Source: Polaribacter sargassicola (GTDB lineage: Bacteria; Bacteroidota; Bacteroidia; Flavobacteriales; Flavobacteriaceae). From it: 64,000 nt of DNA. How positions within the stretch are numbered: position 1 is the first letter of the stretch; every line of letters starts with the position of its first letter. The stretch is taken from NCBI RefSeq assembly GCF_021991835.1, contig NZ_JAHDAU010000004.1, forward strand, positions 248,001 to 312,000. Reading direction: 5' to 3'. Both the position numbers and the translations under genes were made by a program. Positions 9,710-18,100 of this stretch are shown here, piece by piece. The notes under the pieces were generated by a model. It was not told the DNA's origin, did no database searches, and saw nothing but the letters and a program-made list of their open reading frames with translations.

Positions 9710-10321
9710 ATGAAAATTCTAGGAATAGGAAGTAACTACGTTACTGATTTAAAAGATATTGAAGAAAAAAAGAAAGGTAAAAAATTTATTTTTTCTAAAC
9801 CAGAATCTAGTTTAGCTGTTAATTGTGATGTAGCATATCCTAGTAGTATTACCAACGAATTAATTTACGAAGTAGAATTAGTGGTTAAAATTGGTAAAGA
9901 AGGTAAAAATATTACTAAAGAAGAAGCAAACTCTTACATTTCTGAAATTGCTGTTGGTATAGATTATACAGCTACAGATATTTTGAAAGATGCTAGAGAA
10001 ACAAAGCATCCTTGGGAATTTGCGAAAGGTTTTGATGGTGCAGCACCAATTTCTAGCTTTAAACCTGTTGCAGATTATGATTTAGGTGATATTGATTTTG
10101 ACCTAAAAATTAACGGAGAAGAAAAACAAAAAAGTAATACAGCTTATATGATTAACGATTTTGCTGATATTATTGTATTTATTTCTAAATATATGACCTT
10201 ACAACCTGGCGATTTAATTTTTACAGGAACACCTGCTTTAGGTAAAGGAGAAATTTTTAAAGGAGATCATTTACAATGTTCTGTAAACGGAGAATTATTG
10301 TTAGATTTTAAAATGATATAA
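9710..10321 (+). CDS. Fumarylacetoacetate hydrolase family protein
   Basis: 203 aa, the short single-domain form of the FAH superfamily. Typical signatures are the metal-binding region around LIYEVELVVKIGKEGKNI (acidic residues for Mg), AVGIDYTATDIL, WEFAKGFDGAAPISSF, and the C-terminal GDLIFTGTPALG. Members hydrolyse or decarboxylate diketo and oxo acids (fumarylpyruvate, acylpyruvates, oxaloacetate). For short stand-alone bacterial members the substrate is usually acylpyruvate or oxaloacetate, which I infer only by family. It is flanked upstream by the lysA terminator and downstream by a palindromic element and a GNAT gene. Confidence 0.88.
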   Translation: MKILGIGSNYVTDLKDIEEKKKGKKFIFSKPESSLAVNCDVAYPSSITNELIYEVELVVKIGKEGKNITKEEANSYISEIAVGIDYTATDILKDARETKHPWEFAKGFDGAAPISSFKPVADYDLGDIDFDLKINGEEKQKSNTAYMINDFADIIVFISKYMTLQPGDLIFTGTPALGKGEIFKGDHLQCSVNGELLLDFKMI

Positions 10322-10322
10322 T

Positions 10323-10388
10323 TGTCTGTTAGAGCGCAGTCCAGAACTATTAATTTTAGTTAAGGTTTCGATTGCGCTCAACCTGGCA
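10323..10388. repeat. Palindromic intergenic element (GCGCAGTC type)
   Basis: The left half (10323-10348, core gagcgcagtc) and right half (10362-10388, core gattgcgctc) form an imperfect inverted repeat with a short AT-rich centre. It starts right after the FAH stop codon. From memory, very similar GAGCGCAGTCGA-type palindromes are scattered through flavobacterial intergenic regions. Not verified here. Confidence 0.6.
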
Positions 10389-10408
10389 AAACCTTATAAT
10401 ACTTTTTG

Positions 10409-10924
10409 ATGAAAATAAGACTTTCTAAAATTGAAGATGTTCCGCAAATTGAAACCATTATTAATGATGCTAAAAACTATTTAGCTTCTTTAAAAATTGA
10501 TCAATGGCAAAATGGTTATCCAAATGCAATACAAGTAGAACAAGATATTTTAAATCAAGAAAGCTACGTTGTTGTAAATGACAAAAATACAGTTATGGCA
10601 ACAGCTATGTTTACCTTAAGAAAAGAACCAACATATAAAAAAATTATAGACGGAAATTGGTTGATTGATGAAAACAAAGTTTACGGAGTTATACATCGTT
10701 TAGCAATTAAAAAAGAGTTTAGAAAATTAGGTTTGGCAACTTTTCTTTTTGATGAATTTCATCAACAATTAAAAGATAAAAACATAGAAAGTTTAAAGAT
10801 TGATACGCACGAAGACAATCTAGGAATGCAAGCTTTAATCAAAAAATTAGATTACAAATATTGTGGAATTATTTACACAAGCTACAATGCAAAACGTTTG
10901 GCTTTTGAAAAAGTAATTTTTTAA
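10409..10924 (+). CDS. GNAT family N-acetyltransferase
   Basis: 171 aa from the ATG at 10409. A TTG one codon earlier is also in frame but unnecessary. The GNAT fold is indicated by the N-terminal MKIRLSKIEDVPQIETII, the beta-strand GVIHRLAIKKEFRKLGLATFLFDEF that carries the acetyl-CoA pyrophosphate loop (R/K-x-x-G-L-A here, a variant of Q/RxxGxG/A), and the following IESLKIDTHEDNLGMQALIKKLDY helix-strand. It would transfer an acetyl group from acetyl-CoA to an unknown amine in the cytoplasm. It lies between two palindromic elements, and the second follows its stop codon by 5 nt and may act as its transcript end. Confidence 0.85.
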   Translation: MKIRLSKIEDVPQIETIINDAKNYLASLKIDQWQNGYPNAIQVEQDILNQESYVVVNDKNTVMATAMFTLRKEPTYKKIIDGNWLIDENKVYGVIHRLAIKKEFRKLGLATFLFDEFHQQLKDKNIESLKIDTHEDNLGMQALIKKLDYKYCGIIYTSYNAKRLAFEKVIF

Positions 10925-10929
10925 AAAAG

Positions 10930-11066
10930 ACTTCTCGATACAAAATTCTTAAAAAAAAAGAATTTCACTCGAAGTGACAGTCTGTTTATTATCAAACTTA
11001 AAACATTATCACATAATGTCACTTCGAGTGATTTTCTGACAAAGGAAGAAAATTGTATCGAGAAGT
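10930..11066. repeat. 137-bp nested palindromic element
   Basis: Two perfect inverted repeats are nested: acttctcgatacaa (10930-10943) with its complement (11053-11066), and tcactcgaagtgaca (10965-10979) with its complement (11017-11031). The whole can fold into a long interrupted hairpin. It fills most of the space between the GNAT gene and tex. I recall similar ACTTCTCGATACAA / CACTTCGAGTGA elements in other flavobacteria. Copy number cannot be checked here. Confidence 0.7.
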
Positions 11067-11102
11067 TTTTCATCTCAAAACACAAAATAAAACTATATTT
11101 AC

Positions 11103-11138
11103 AACCTCATAAATTCATTTTTATGAGGTTTCTTTTTT
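11103..11138 (+). terminator. Intrinsic terminator just before tex
   Basis: Stem aacctcataaa (11103-11113) pairs with tttatgaggtt (11120-11130), followed by a T-rich tract. It lies only 23 nt before the tex ATG, leaving little room for a separate promoter after it, so tex may be transcribed from a promoter overlapping this hairpin (TATATTTA at 11094-11101). Confidence 0.65.
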
Positions 11139-11160
11139 CTGATAAAATTCAAATAAAAAA

Positions 11161-13284
11161 ATGCAATTACACCAATACATAACACAACAAACTCAACTTT
11201 CATCAAAAGCTGTAGAAAATACTATTTCTTTATTAAATGAAGATGCTACAATTCCTTTTATAGCTAGGTATAGAAAAGAAATGACAGGTAATTTAGATGA
11301 AATTGAAATTGGAGAAATTGTAAAATTTAAAGAAACTTTTGAAACGTTAGAAAAGCGTAAAAAAGCTATTTTAAAAACGTTAGAAGAACAACAAGTTTTA
11401 TCTACCGAATTAGATAATAAAATCAACAATTCTAAAGATTTAATTGCTTTAGAAGATTTGTATTTACCCTTTAAAAAGAAACGAAAAACCAAAGCAGAAA
11501 CTGCAAGATTACAAGGCTTAGAACCATTAGCAAAAATGATGATGAGTCAGCGTGTAAATGATTTAGAATACACAGCATCTAAATACACATCCAACGAAGT
11601 TGAAACTGTTGAAAATGCTTTAGAAGGCGCACGTTTTATTATTGCAGAATGGATTAACGAACGTACAGATATTAGAAATAATATTCGCTACCAATTAGAG
11701 CGTTTTGCACAAATTTCATCCAAAGTAATTAAAACTAAAAAAGACGATGAAAAAGCACAAAAATTTAAAGATTATTTTGATTGGAATGAATCTTTAAGTA
11801 GAATTCCGTCTCATCGGTTTTTAGCCATTTTACGTGCAGAAAAAGAAGGTTTTATTAGAGTTAAAATAGAAATTGACACCGAAAGAGCGCTTCAAAAAAT
11901 GGAAGACAGAATTATTCGCAGTCAAAATGAATGTTCAGAGCAAATTCAATTAGCTATTAAAGACGCTTTTAAACGTTTGCTTTTTCCTTCGTTATCTAAT
12001 GAAACTCTAACTGTTGCCAAAGAAAAAGCAGATGAAGCTGCCATTGTAGTTTTTTCTAAAAACTTAAAACAATTATTATTAGGATCGCCTTTAGGTGAAA
12101 AACGAGTTTTAGCAATTGATCCTGGTTTTAGATCGGGCTGTAAAATTGTTTGTTTAAACGCACAAGGCGATTTAAAACACAATGAAACCGTATTTCCACA
12201 TGCTCCACAAAATCAATCTTTTGATGCAATTAAAAAAATTAGTTCGTTAGCAGAAGCACATAAAATTGAAGCCATTGCTATTGGTAACGGAACCGCTTCT
12301 AGAGAAACCGAACAATTGATAAAAAAGATTCAGTTTAAACACCAAGTGGATGTTTTTGTGGTTAGTGAAGCTGGCGCATCTATTTACTCGGCTTCTAAAA
12401 TTGCTAGAGATGAGTTTCCTAATTATGATGTTACCGTTCGTGGTGCTGTTTCTATAGGACGAAGATTGCAAGATCCTTTGGCAGAATTGGTTAAAATTGA
12501 TGCAAAATCGATTGGAGTTGGTCAATATCAGCACGATGTAGATCAAACCAAATTAAAAAAATCTTTAGACACAACTGTAGAAAGTTGTGTAAATACCATT
12601 GGCGTAAACATAAATACAGCAAGTGAATCTTTATTAAGTTATGTTTCTGGTATCGGACCAAAATTGGCAGAAAACATTGTAAATTACAGAAACGAAAATG
12701 GTTCTTTTTCTTCTAGAAATGAAATTAAAAAAGTACCACGATTAGGAGGAAAAGCTTACGAACAAGCTGCTGGTTTTTTAAGAGTTAAAAACAGTAAAAA
12801 TCCGTTAGATGATTCTGCTGTACACCCAGAAAGTTATGCTATTGTAGACAAAATGGCAAAAGACATCAATAAAAAAGTAACCGATTTAATTGGGAATTCT
12901 GCATTGATTCAGAAAATTAATCTACAAAATTATTGTACAGAAAATATTGGTTTACCTACATTAAAAGACATTGTAAAAGAGTTAGAAAAACCAGGTGTAG
13001 ATCCTAGAGAAAAAGCAAAAGTGTTTTCTTTTGATAAAAACATAAAAACCATTTCAGATTTAAGAGTTGGTCAATTATTACCCGGAATTGTAAATAATAT
13101 TACCAATTTTGGTTGTTTTGTAGATATTGGAATTAAAGAAAGTGGTTTAATTCATGTTTCTAATTTGTCTGATACTTTTGTAAAAGACGTAAATACAATT
13201 GTAAGTTTGCAACAACAAATAATAGCCAAAGTTTTAGAAGTTGATGTGATTAGAAAACGAATTCAATTAGCTTTGGTGAAGTAA
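11161..13284 (+). CDS. tex: Tex-family RNA-binding transcription accessory protein
   Basis: 707 aa, within the usual 700-780 range. Domain order is typical of Tex: an N-terminal helical region (ATIPFIARYRKEMTGNLDE), a YqgF/RNase H-like domain (VLAIDPGFRSGCKIVCL), a helix-hairpin-helix region (TASESLLSYVSGIGPKLAENIVNYR and VPRLGGKAYEQAAGFLR), and a C-terminal S1 RNA-binding domain (LPGIVNNITNFGCFVDIGIKESGLIHVS). Tex is a bacterial homologue of eukaryotic Spt6 and associates with nucleic acid and the transcription machinery. It is followed after 25 nt by a 48-aa ORF that may be co-transcribed. Confidence 0.93.
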   Translation: MQLHQYITQQTQLSSKAVENTISLLNEDATIPFIARYRKEMTGNLDEIEIGEIVKFKETFETLEKRKKAILKTLEEQQVLSTELDNKINNSKDLIALEDLYLPFKKKRKTKAETARLQGLEPLAKMMMSQRVNDLEYTASKYTSNEVETVENALEGARFIIAEWINERTDIRNNIRYQLERFAQISSKVIKTKKDDEKAQKFKDYFDWNESLSRIPSHRFLAILRAEKEGFIRVKIEIDTERALQKMEDRIIRSQNECSEQIQLAIKDAFKRLLFPSLSNETLTVAKEKADEAAIVVFSKNLKQLLLGSPLGEKRVLAIDPGFRSGCKIVCLNAQGDLKHNETVFPHAPQNQSFDAIKKISSLAEAHKIEAIAIGNGTASRETEQLIKKIQFKHQVDVFVVSEAGASIYSASKIARDEFPNYDVTVRGAVSIGRRLQDPLAELVKIDAKSIGVGQYQHDVDQTKLKKSLDTTVESCVNTIGVNINTASESLLSYVSGIGPKLAENIVNYRNENGSFSSRNEIKKVPRLGGKAYEQAAGFLRVKNSKNPLDDSAVHPESYAIVDKMAKDINKKVTDLIGNSALIQKINLQNYCTENIGLPTLKDIVKELEKPGVDPREKAKVFSFDKNIKTISDLRVGQLLPGIVNNITNFGCFVDIGIKESGLIHVSNLSDTFVKDVNTIVSLQQQIIAKVLEVDVIRKRIQLALVK

Positions 13285-13309
13285 AATAATAGTTTCTTAA
13301 ATTTATAAA

Positions 13310-13456
13310 ATGAGCAATAAAACAGAAAAAAATGATCTTTGGGACGACTTAACAGACGCTCAAAAGAATGAAATACATCAAGAAGTTAATGAATTAAGCA
13401 AAAAGAAAAAAACAACTTGGGAAGATGTTAAGAATGAGCTTTCAAAATTAAAATAA
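13310..13456 (+). CDS. 48-aa antitoxin-like small protein, orphan
   Basis: An ATG at 13310 opens 48 codons: a short acidic start (LWDDLTDAQKNEIHQEV), a basic run KKKK, and the end TTWEDVKNELSKLK. The pattern of an LW-D-x-L start, an amphipathic helix and a terminal W-E-x-V/F-K-x-x-L segment resembles the C-terminal half of the RelE-linked addiction-module antitoxin family that normally runs to about 70 residues. No toxin gene follows: the next 150 nt hold a terminator and then topB. It could be an orphan antitoxin, a decayed module or an unrelated small acidic protein. Confidence 0.5.
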   Translation: MSNKTEKNDLWDDLTDAQKNEIHQEVNELSKKKKTTWEDVKNELSKLK

Positions 13457-13497
13457 TATATATTCTATTTACTGAACAATATATAAATATCAGTTTT

Positions 13498-13540
13498 AGT
13501 CCTTCAGCTTTAAAAAAATACTGAAGGACTTCTATTTTAT
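13498..13540 (+). terminator. Intrinsic terminator after tex and the 48-aa ORF
   Basis: Perfect 10-bp arms agtccttcag (13498-13507) and ctgaaggact (13521-13530), followed by a T-rich stretch. Confidence 0.65.
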
Positions 13541-13609
13541 TAACAATTGTAAAAAGAACATCTTTAAATATATAATAATTCCTTAATTTCGAGCCCGCAA
13601 AAATAATCA

Positions 13610-15985
13610 ATGAAAGTCTGTATTGCCGAAAAACCATCTGTAGCAAGAGAAATTGCTAATATTCTAGGAGCCAACACAAAACGCGATGGCTTTTATGAAG
13701 GAAATGGCTATGCGGTAACGTATACTTTTGGGCATTTATGCACACTTTTAGAACCCAAAGATTACAAACCACATTGGAAAAGTTGGGATTTAAATAATTT
13801 ACCAATGTTACCAGAACGTTTTGATACCAAAGTTACGGGTGATGCTGGTATTAAAAAGCAATTTAATATTGTAAAAAGTCTTTTTGAAAAAGCAGACGTT
13901 ATCATTAATTGTGGAGATGCTGGTACAGAAGGAGAATTGATTCAGCGTTGGGTAATTAACCAATGTAATTACAAAGGAAAAGTACAACGTTTATGGATTT
14001 CTTCGCTTACAGAAGAAGCTATTAAAGATGGTTTTAACAATTTAAAACCTGCAGAAGATTACGATAATTTATACTACGCTGGTTATTCTCGTGCTATCGG
14101 AGATTGGTTGTTAGGTTTAAATGCAACGCGTTTATATACCGTAAAATTTGGTGGTTTTAAACAAGTTTTATCGGTTGGTAGAGTGCAAACTCCTACCCTA
14201 GCTATGTTGGTAAATCGATATCTTGAAATTAGAGATTTTAAACCTCAACCTTATTGGGAATTACAAACTGCCTACAGAAACACACTTTTTAATTACGAAG
14301 ATGGGCGTTTTCTTAAAAAAGAAGACGGACAGGTTTTAGCCGATAAAGTTGCGCAATCTGATTTTGAGGTTGTTTCTGTTACCAAAAAGAAAGGAAAAGA
14401 ATATGCACCAAAACTGTTCGATTTAACAGGCTTACAAGTATATTGTAATAATAAATTCGGTTTTTCTGCAGATGAAACTCTAAAAATAGTTCAGAAGCTA
14501 TATGAAATGAAAGTAGTTACATACCCAAGAGTAGATACTACTTTTTTACCGAATGATGTATACCCAAAAATTGCTGGTATTTTATCTAAATTAACCAAAT
14601 ACAACGAGTTAACTCAGCCACTTTTAGGTCACAAAATAAAGAAAACAAAACGTGTTTTTGATGACAAAAAAGTAACCGATCACCACGCAATTATTCCTAC
14701 AGGAATTGAAGGAAATTTACAGTACAATCAACAACAAGTATATGATATAATAACGCGTAGATTTATTGCTGTTTTTTACCCAGATTCTGATGTTTCTAAT
14801 ACTTCGGTAATTGGTAAAGCTGCAGATGTTCCTTTTAAAACAACCGGAAAAGAAATTATAAACAAAGGTTGGCGTGTTGTTTTTGAAACAAACGAAAGTA
14901 AGATTAAAAAAGAAATGAATGAGAAATTGACCTTACCTTCTTTTGTAAAAGGAGAAAAAGGACCTCATGAACCTTCTTTTTTAGAAAAGGAAACCAAACC
15001 ACCAAGAAATTATACAGAAGCAAGTTTATTACGCGCCATGGAAACTGCCGGAAAGCAAGTTGATGATGATGAAATGCGCGAATTAATGAAAGAAAACGGA
15101 ATTGGAAGACCTTCTACAAGAGCAAGTATTATAGAAACTTTATTCCGTAGAAAATATATTGAACGTAAAAAGAAATTGGTTTTACCAACCCAAACCGGAA
15201 TCGATTTAATTAATATTATTGACAACGAATTATTAAAATCTGCCGAATTAACCGGACGATGGGAAAAACGTTTAAAAGAAATTGAACGTGGCGATTTTAA
15301 TGCCGGAACTTTCATAAATAATATGAAAAAAATGGTAGACCAGTTAGTGTATGAAGTCCGTTCTAATACATCTAAAAAAAGAATTTCCTCGAATGCGACT
15401 ACAAATTCGAGCACAGTAGAGAACTCGTCAAAATCAAAACCCAAAAAAGCATCAACAAAAAAACAGGTTGCAGGTAAAACCTGCCCAAAATGTAATAAAG
15501 GAACTCTATTAAAAGGATCTTCTGCTTTTGGTTGTTCTGAGTATAAAAACAATTGCGATTTAAAAATTCCGTTTGTAATTTACGGTAAAAAAGTTTCTGA
15601 AAATCAATTAATAAGATTAATAGACAAAGGTTGTACAACCAATTTAAAAGGATTTACAACAGATACAGGAAAAGTTGAAGGATTGATGCGTTTTGATGAT
15701 AATTTTGCCTTAAAACTAGAACCGAAAAAAAACGTCATTGCGAATGAAACGAAGCAATTTGTTAAAAATAATGAGATTACTTCGTCGAAAACTCCTCGTA
15801 ATGACAGCAATAAAATAATTTGCCCTAAATGTAAAAAAGGAACTGTTTTAAAAGGAAAAACAGCCTATGGTTGCTCTGAGTATAAAACAGGCTGTGATTT
15901 TGTTTTTACTTTTGAAAACATCAAAAAAATAGCCAATGGAAAACCATTGACTAAAGATTTGGTTTTAAAAATTATCAGTCAATAA
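13610..15985 (+). CDS. topB: DNA topoisomerase III (type IA), with an in-frame palindromic insertion
   Basis: 791 aa. Type IA topoisomerase that relaxes and decatenates DNA through a single-strand break. The TOPRIM start MKVCIAEKPSVAREIA and NCGDAGTEGELIQRW carry the acidic metal residues. The active-site tyrosine lies in VVTYPRVDTTFL. The conserved MKENGIGRPSTRASIIETL follows. After about residue 585 there is a Ser/Lys-rich linker, then two similar zinc ribbons: C625-x2-C628 with a GCSEYKNNC second half, and C738-x2-C741 with GCSEYKTGC. Residues 708-732, between the ribbons, are encoded by a palindromic repeat (15733-15805) that keeps the frame open. The enzyme core is intact. The insertion is in a spacer unlikely to disturb catalysis. 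Confidence 0.93.
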   Translation: MKVCIAEKPSVAREIANILGANTKRDGFYEGNGYAVTYTFGHLCTLLEPKDYKPHWKSWDLNNLPMLPERFDTKVTGDAGIKKQFNIVKSLFEKADVIINCGDAGTEGELIQRWVINQCNYKGKVQRLWISSLTEEAIKDGFNNLKPAEDYDNLYYAGYSRAIGDWLLGLNATRLYTVKFGGFKQVLSVGRVQTPTLAMLVNRYLEIRDFKPQPYWELQTAYRNTLFNYEDGRFLKKEDGQVLADKVAQSDFEVVSVTKKKGKEYAPKLFDLTGLQVYCNNKFGFSADETLKIVQKLYEMKVVTYPRVDTTFLPNDVYPKIAGILSKLTKYNELTQPLLGHKIKKTKRVFDDKKVTDHHAIIPTGIEGNLQYNQQQVYDIITRRFIAVFYPDSDVSNTSVIGKAADVPFKTTGKEIINKGWRVVFETNESKIKKEMNEKLTLPSFVKGEKGPHEPSFLEKETKPPRNYTEASLLRAMETAGKQVDDDEMRELMKENGIGRPSTRASIIETLFRRKYIERKKKLVLPTQTGIDLINIIDNELLKSAELTGRWEKRLKEIERGDFNAGTFINNMKKMVDQLVYEVRSNTSKKRISSNATTNSSTVENSSKSKPKKASTKKQVAGKTCPKCNKGTLLKGSSAFGCSEYKNNCDLKIPFVIYGKKVSENQLIRLIDKGCTTNLKGFTTDTGKVEGLMRFDDNFALKLEPKKNVIANETKQFVKNNEITSSKTPRNDSNKIICPKCKKGTVLKGKTAYGCSEYKTGCDFVFTFENIKKIANGKPLTKDLVLKIISQ
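15733..15805. repeat. Palindromic dispersed element inserted in frame within topB
   Basis: Outer arms gtcattgcga (15734-15743) and tcgtaatgac (15796-15805) pair with one mismatch. Inner arms cgaagcaat and attacttcg also pair with one mismatch. This is the layout of the GTCATTGCGA...CGAAGCAAT intergenic palindromes that I recall from many bacterial genomes including flavobacteria. Here it is translated (NVIANETKQF ... SSKTPRNDS) and adds about 25 residues between two zinc ribbons. Confidence 0.72.
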
Positions 15986-16015
15986 TTTTTAAAATAGTTA
16001 TAAAAACACAGCTTA

Positions 16016-17812
16016 TTATTCTGCGTACATTTTATCTATAAGTGTCTTATATTTTTTCTGAATTACTTTACGTTTTAATTTTAACGTTGCTGTAATTTCT
16101 CCTGCTTCTATAGTAAATTCTTTAGGTAATAAAGTAAACTTTTTTATTTGCTCAAATTTAGAAAACTCTTTCTGCAATTCTTCAAAACGTTTTTCTAACA
16201 TTGTTTTAATTTGATTGTTTGCAATTAAATCTTCTATATTTTTAAAACTAATTTTATGCTCTACTGCATATTTTTTAATATTTTCAAAACTTGGTACCGC
16301 TAAAGCAGTCACATATTTTTGTTGATCTCCTATAACAGCAATTTGCTCTATAAAAGAATCGCTAACTAAAGCCGTTTCTAACTTTTGCGGAGCAATATAT
16401 TTTCCTCCAGAAGTTTTCATCAAATCTTTAATTCTATCTGTAATTATTAAATTTCCAGATGCATCTATTTTTCCTGCATCACCAGTTTTAAACCATCCAT
16501 TTTCAAAAACAGCTGCAGTTGCTTCTGGCTTTTTGTAATACCCTTTCATTACTCCAGGTCCTTTTACTAAAATTTCGTTATTATCGCCAATTTTAATTTC
16601 AGAACCAATAATTGTTTTTCCTGCAGAATTAAATTCAAAATGATGATCTCCAAATAAAGTAACCGTTGCTGTTGTTTCTGTTAAACCATAACCACATTTT
16701 ACATTTAATGCAAAAGAATGGAAAAACGAAACCAAATCTGCACCTAACGGAGCACCACCACATGGCATAAATTTTATATTTCCGCCAAATACACCACGTA
16801 ATTTACTTAACACCAATTTATCTGCTATTTTATATTTTAAACCTAGCATTAATGGCACTTTTTTATCTAGTCTTTTATGTTTATTATGATAATTATTTCC
16901 AATACCTAAAGCCCAACTAGCTAATTTCATTTTTGCAGGAGAAGCTTCTTTTCTTTTTTCTTGAATTGCATTAAAAATTTTCTCAAAAATTCTTGGTACC
17001 GTACACATTAAAGTTGGTTTTACCTCTTTTAATACATCGGCTATTTTTTTTGGATCTTGATTAAAGTATACTTGAATACCTTGCTGTAAACAGAAAAACA
17101 CCCAACTACGCTCGTAAATATGACTTAATGGTAAGAAACTTAAAGAAACATCATTTTCATTAACATCTAACTCTGCTTCGTGTGCTTTTAAAGACGATGC
17201 AAAATTATTATGATCTAACATTACACCTTTTGGTTCTCCGGTTGTACCAGAAGTATAAATAATACTTGCTAAATCATCTAATTCAGATTCAAAATGACGC
17301 TTTTCTAATTCGGTTTCAATACTTTTTGGAAATTCTGCATTGATAAAATCTGTAAAGTAAACAGCATTCTTAAGATTTTTTAAATCTACTGTTTTAGTTA
17401 ACGCAACAATTAATTTTAAATATTGATTGTTTTCTGATATTTCTGCTGCTTTATCAAACTCTTCTTGATCTCCAACAAATAATACACTAACCTTTGCATC
17501 GTTTACAATATATGCTGCTTCTTTTTTAGAATTGGTTGCATAAATAGGAATTGTTACAGCTCTTGTTCCCATAATACCTAAGTCTGCAATAATCCATTCT
17601 GTCATGTTTTGAGCAAAAATCCCAATATTATCTTGCTCTTTTACTCCAAAATTAATTAAAGCTTTAGAAACTTGCTGAACTTGAAAGTAAAAAGAATCCC
17701 AAGAAACACCTTTCCAACTTTTAGAAGCTTCATCTTTATAAAAGATAGCTTTTTTAGTAGTAAACTTTTTAGTATTCTCTTTAATTACTTTCAGTAAATG
17801 TTTGTAATTCAT
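16016..17812 (-). CDS. Long-chain fatty acid-CoA ligase (AMP-forming)
   Basis: 598 aa, typical of FadD15-like long-chain acyl-CoA synthetases. The adenylation signature IIYTSGTTGEPKGVML (P-loop) is present, followed by SFLPLSHIYERSW, the KCGYGLTETTATV motif, GWFKTGDAG, and the C-terminal DRIKDLMKTSGGKYIAPQ with the hinge. The final lysine-rich part LKLKRKVIQKKY carries the expected catalytic-lysine region. It activates fatty acids with ATP and CoA for degradation or lipid synthesis, at the membrane or in the cytoplasm. Monocistronic by position: convergent with topB (30 nt apart) and divergent from the desaturase-family gene. Confidence 0.92.
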   Translation of the reverse strand: MNYKHLLKVIKENTKKFTTKKAIFYKDEASKSWKGVSWDSFYFQVQQVSKALINFGVKEQDNIGIFAQNMTEWIIADLGIMGTRAVTIPIYATNSKKEAAYIVNDAKVSVLFVGDQEEFDKAAEISENNQYLKLIVALTKTVDLKNLKNAVYFTDFINAEFPKSIETELEKRHFESELDDLASIIYTSGTTGEPKGVMLDHNNFASSLKAHEAELDVNENDVSLSFLPLSHIYERSWVFFCLQQGIQVYFNQDPKKIADVLKEVKPTLMCTVPRIFEKIFNAIQEKRKEASPAKMKLASWALGIGNNYHNKHKRLDKKVPLMLGLKYKIADKLVLSKLRGVFGGNIKFMPCGGAPLGADLVSFFHSFALNVKCGYGLTETTATVTLFGDHHFEFNSAGKTIIGSEIKIGDNNEILVKGPGVMKGYYKKPEATAAVFENGWFKTGDAGKIDASGNLIITDRIKDLMKTSGGKYIAPQKLETALVSDSFIEQIAVIGDQQKYVTALAVPSFENIKKYAVEHKISFKNIEDLIANNQIKTMLEKRFEELQKEFSKFEQIKKFTLLPKEFTIEAGEITATLKLKRKVIQKKYKTLIDKMYAE

Positions 17813-18100
17813 AATTAATATTTCAATTATTTTTTAAAAATAATATTTATAGGTTACAAATTTACGAATATTTAAATATTTAAACAGACAGAACCTTTTT
17901 GATTGTTGTTAATAAATAGCAATTAAAAAGAAAAGAAAAAAACATCAACAAAAAAACTCAAGGTCTTGGTTTTAAAAATTATACCGTAATTCTTCTCTTT
18001 ATAGCAACAACAAAACAATTATTTTAAAAAACTAACGTTAAAAAACTTTAGTTATTCTCTTATTTTACCTTAGTTTTATCAAAAAATTTAAAAATAGTAG

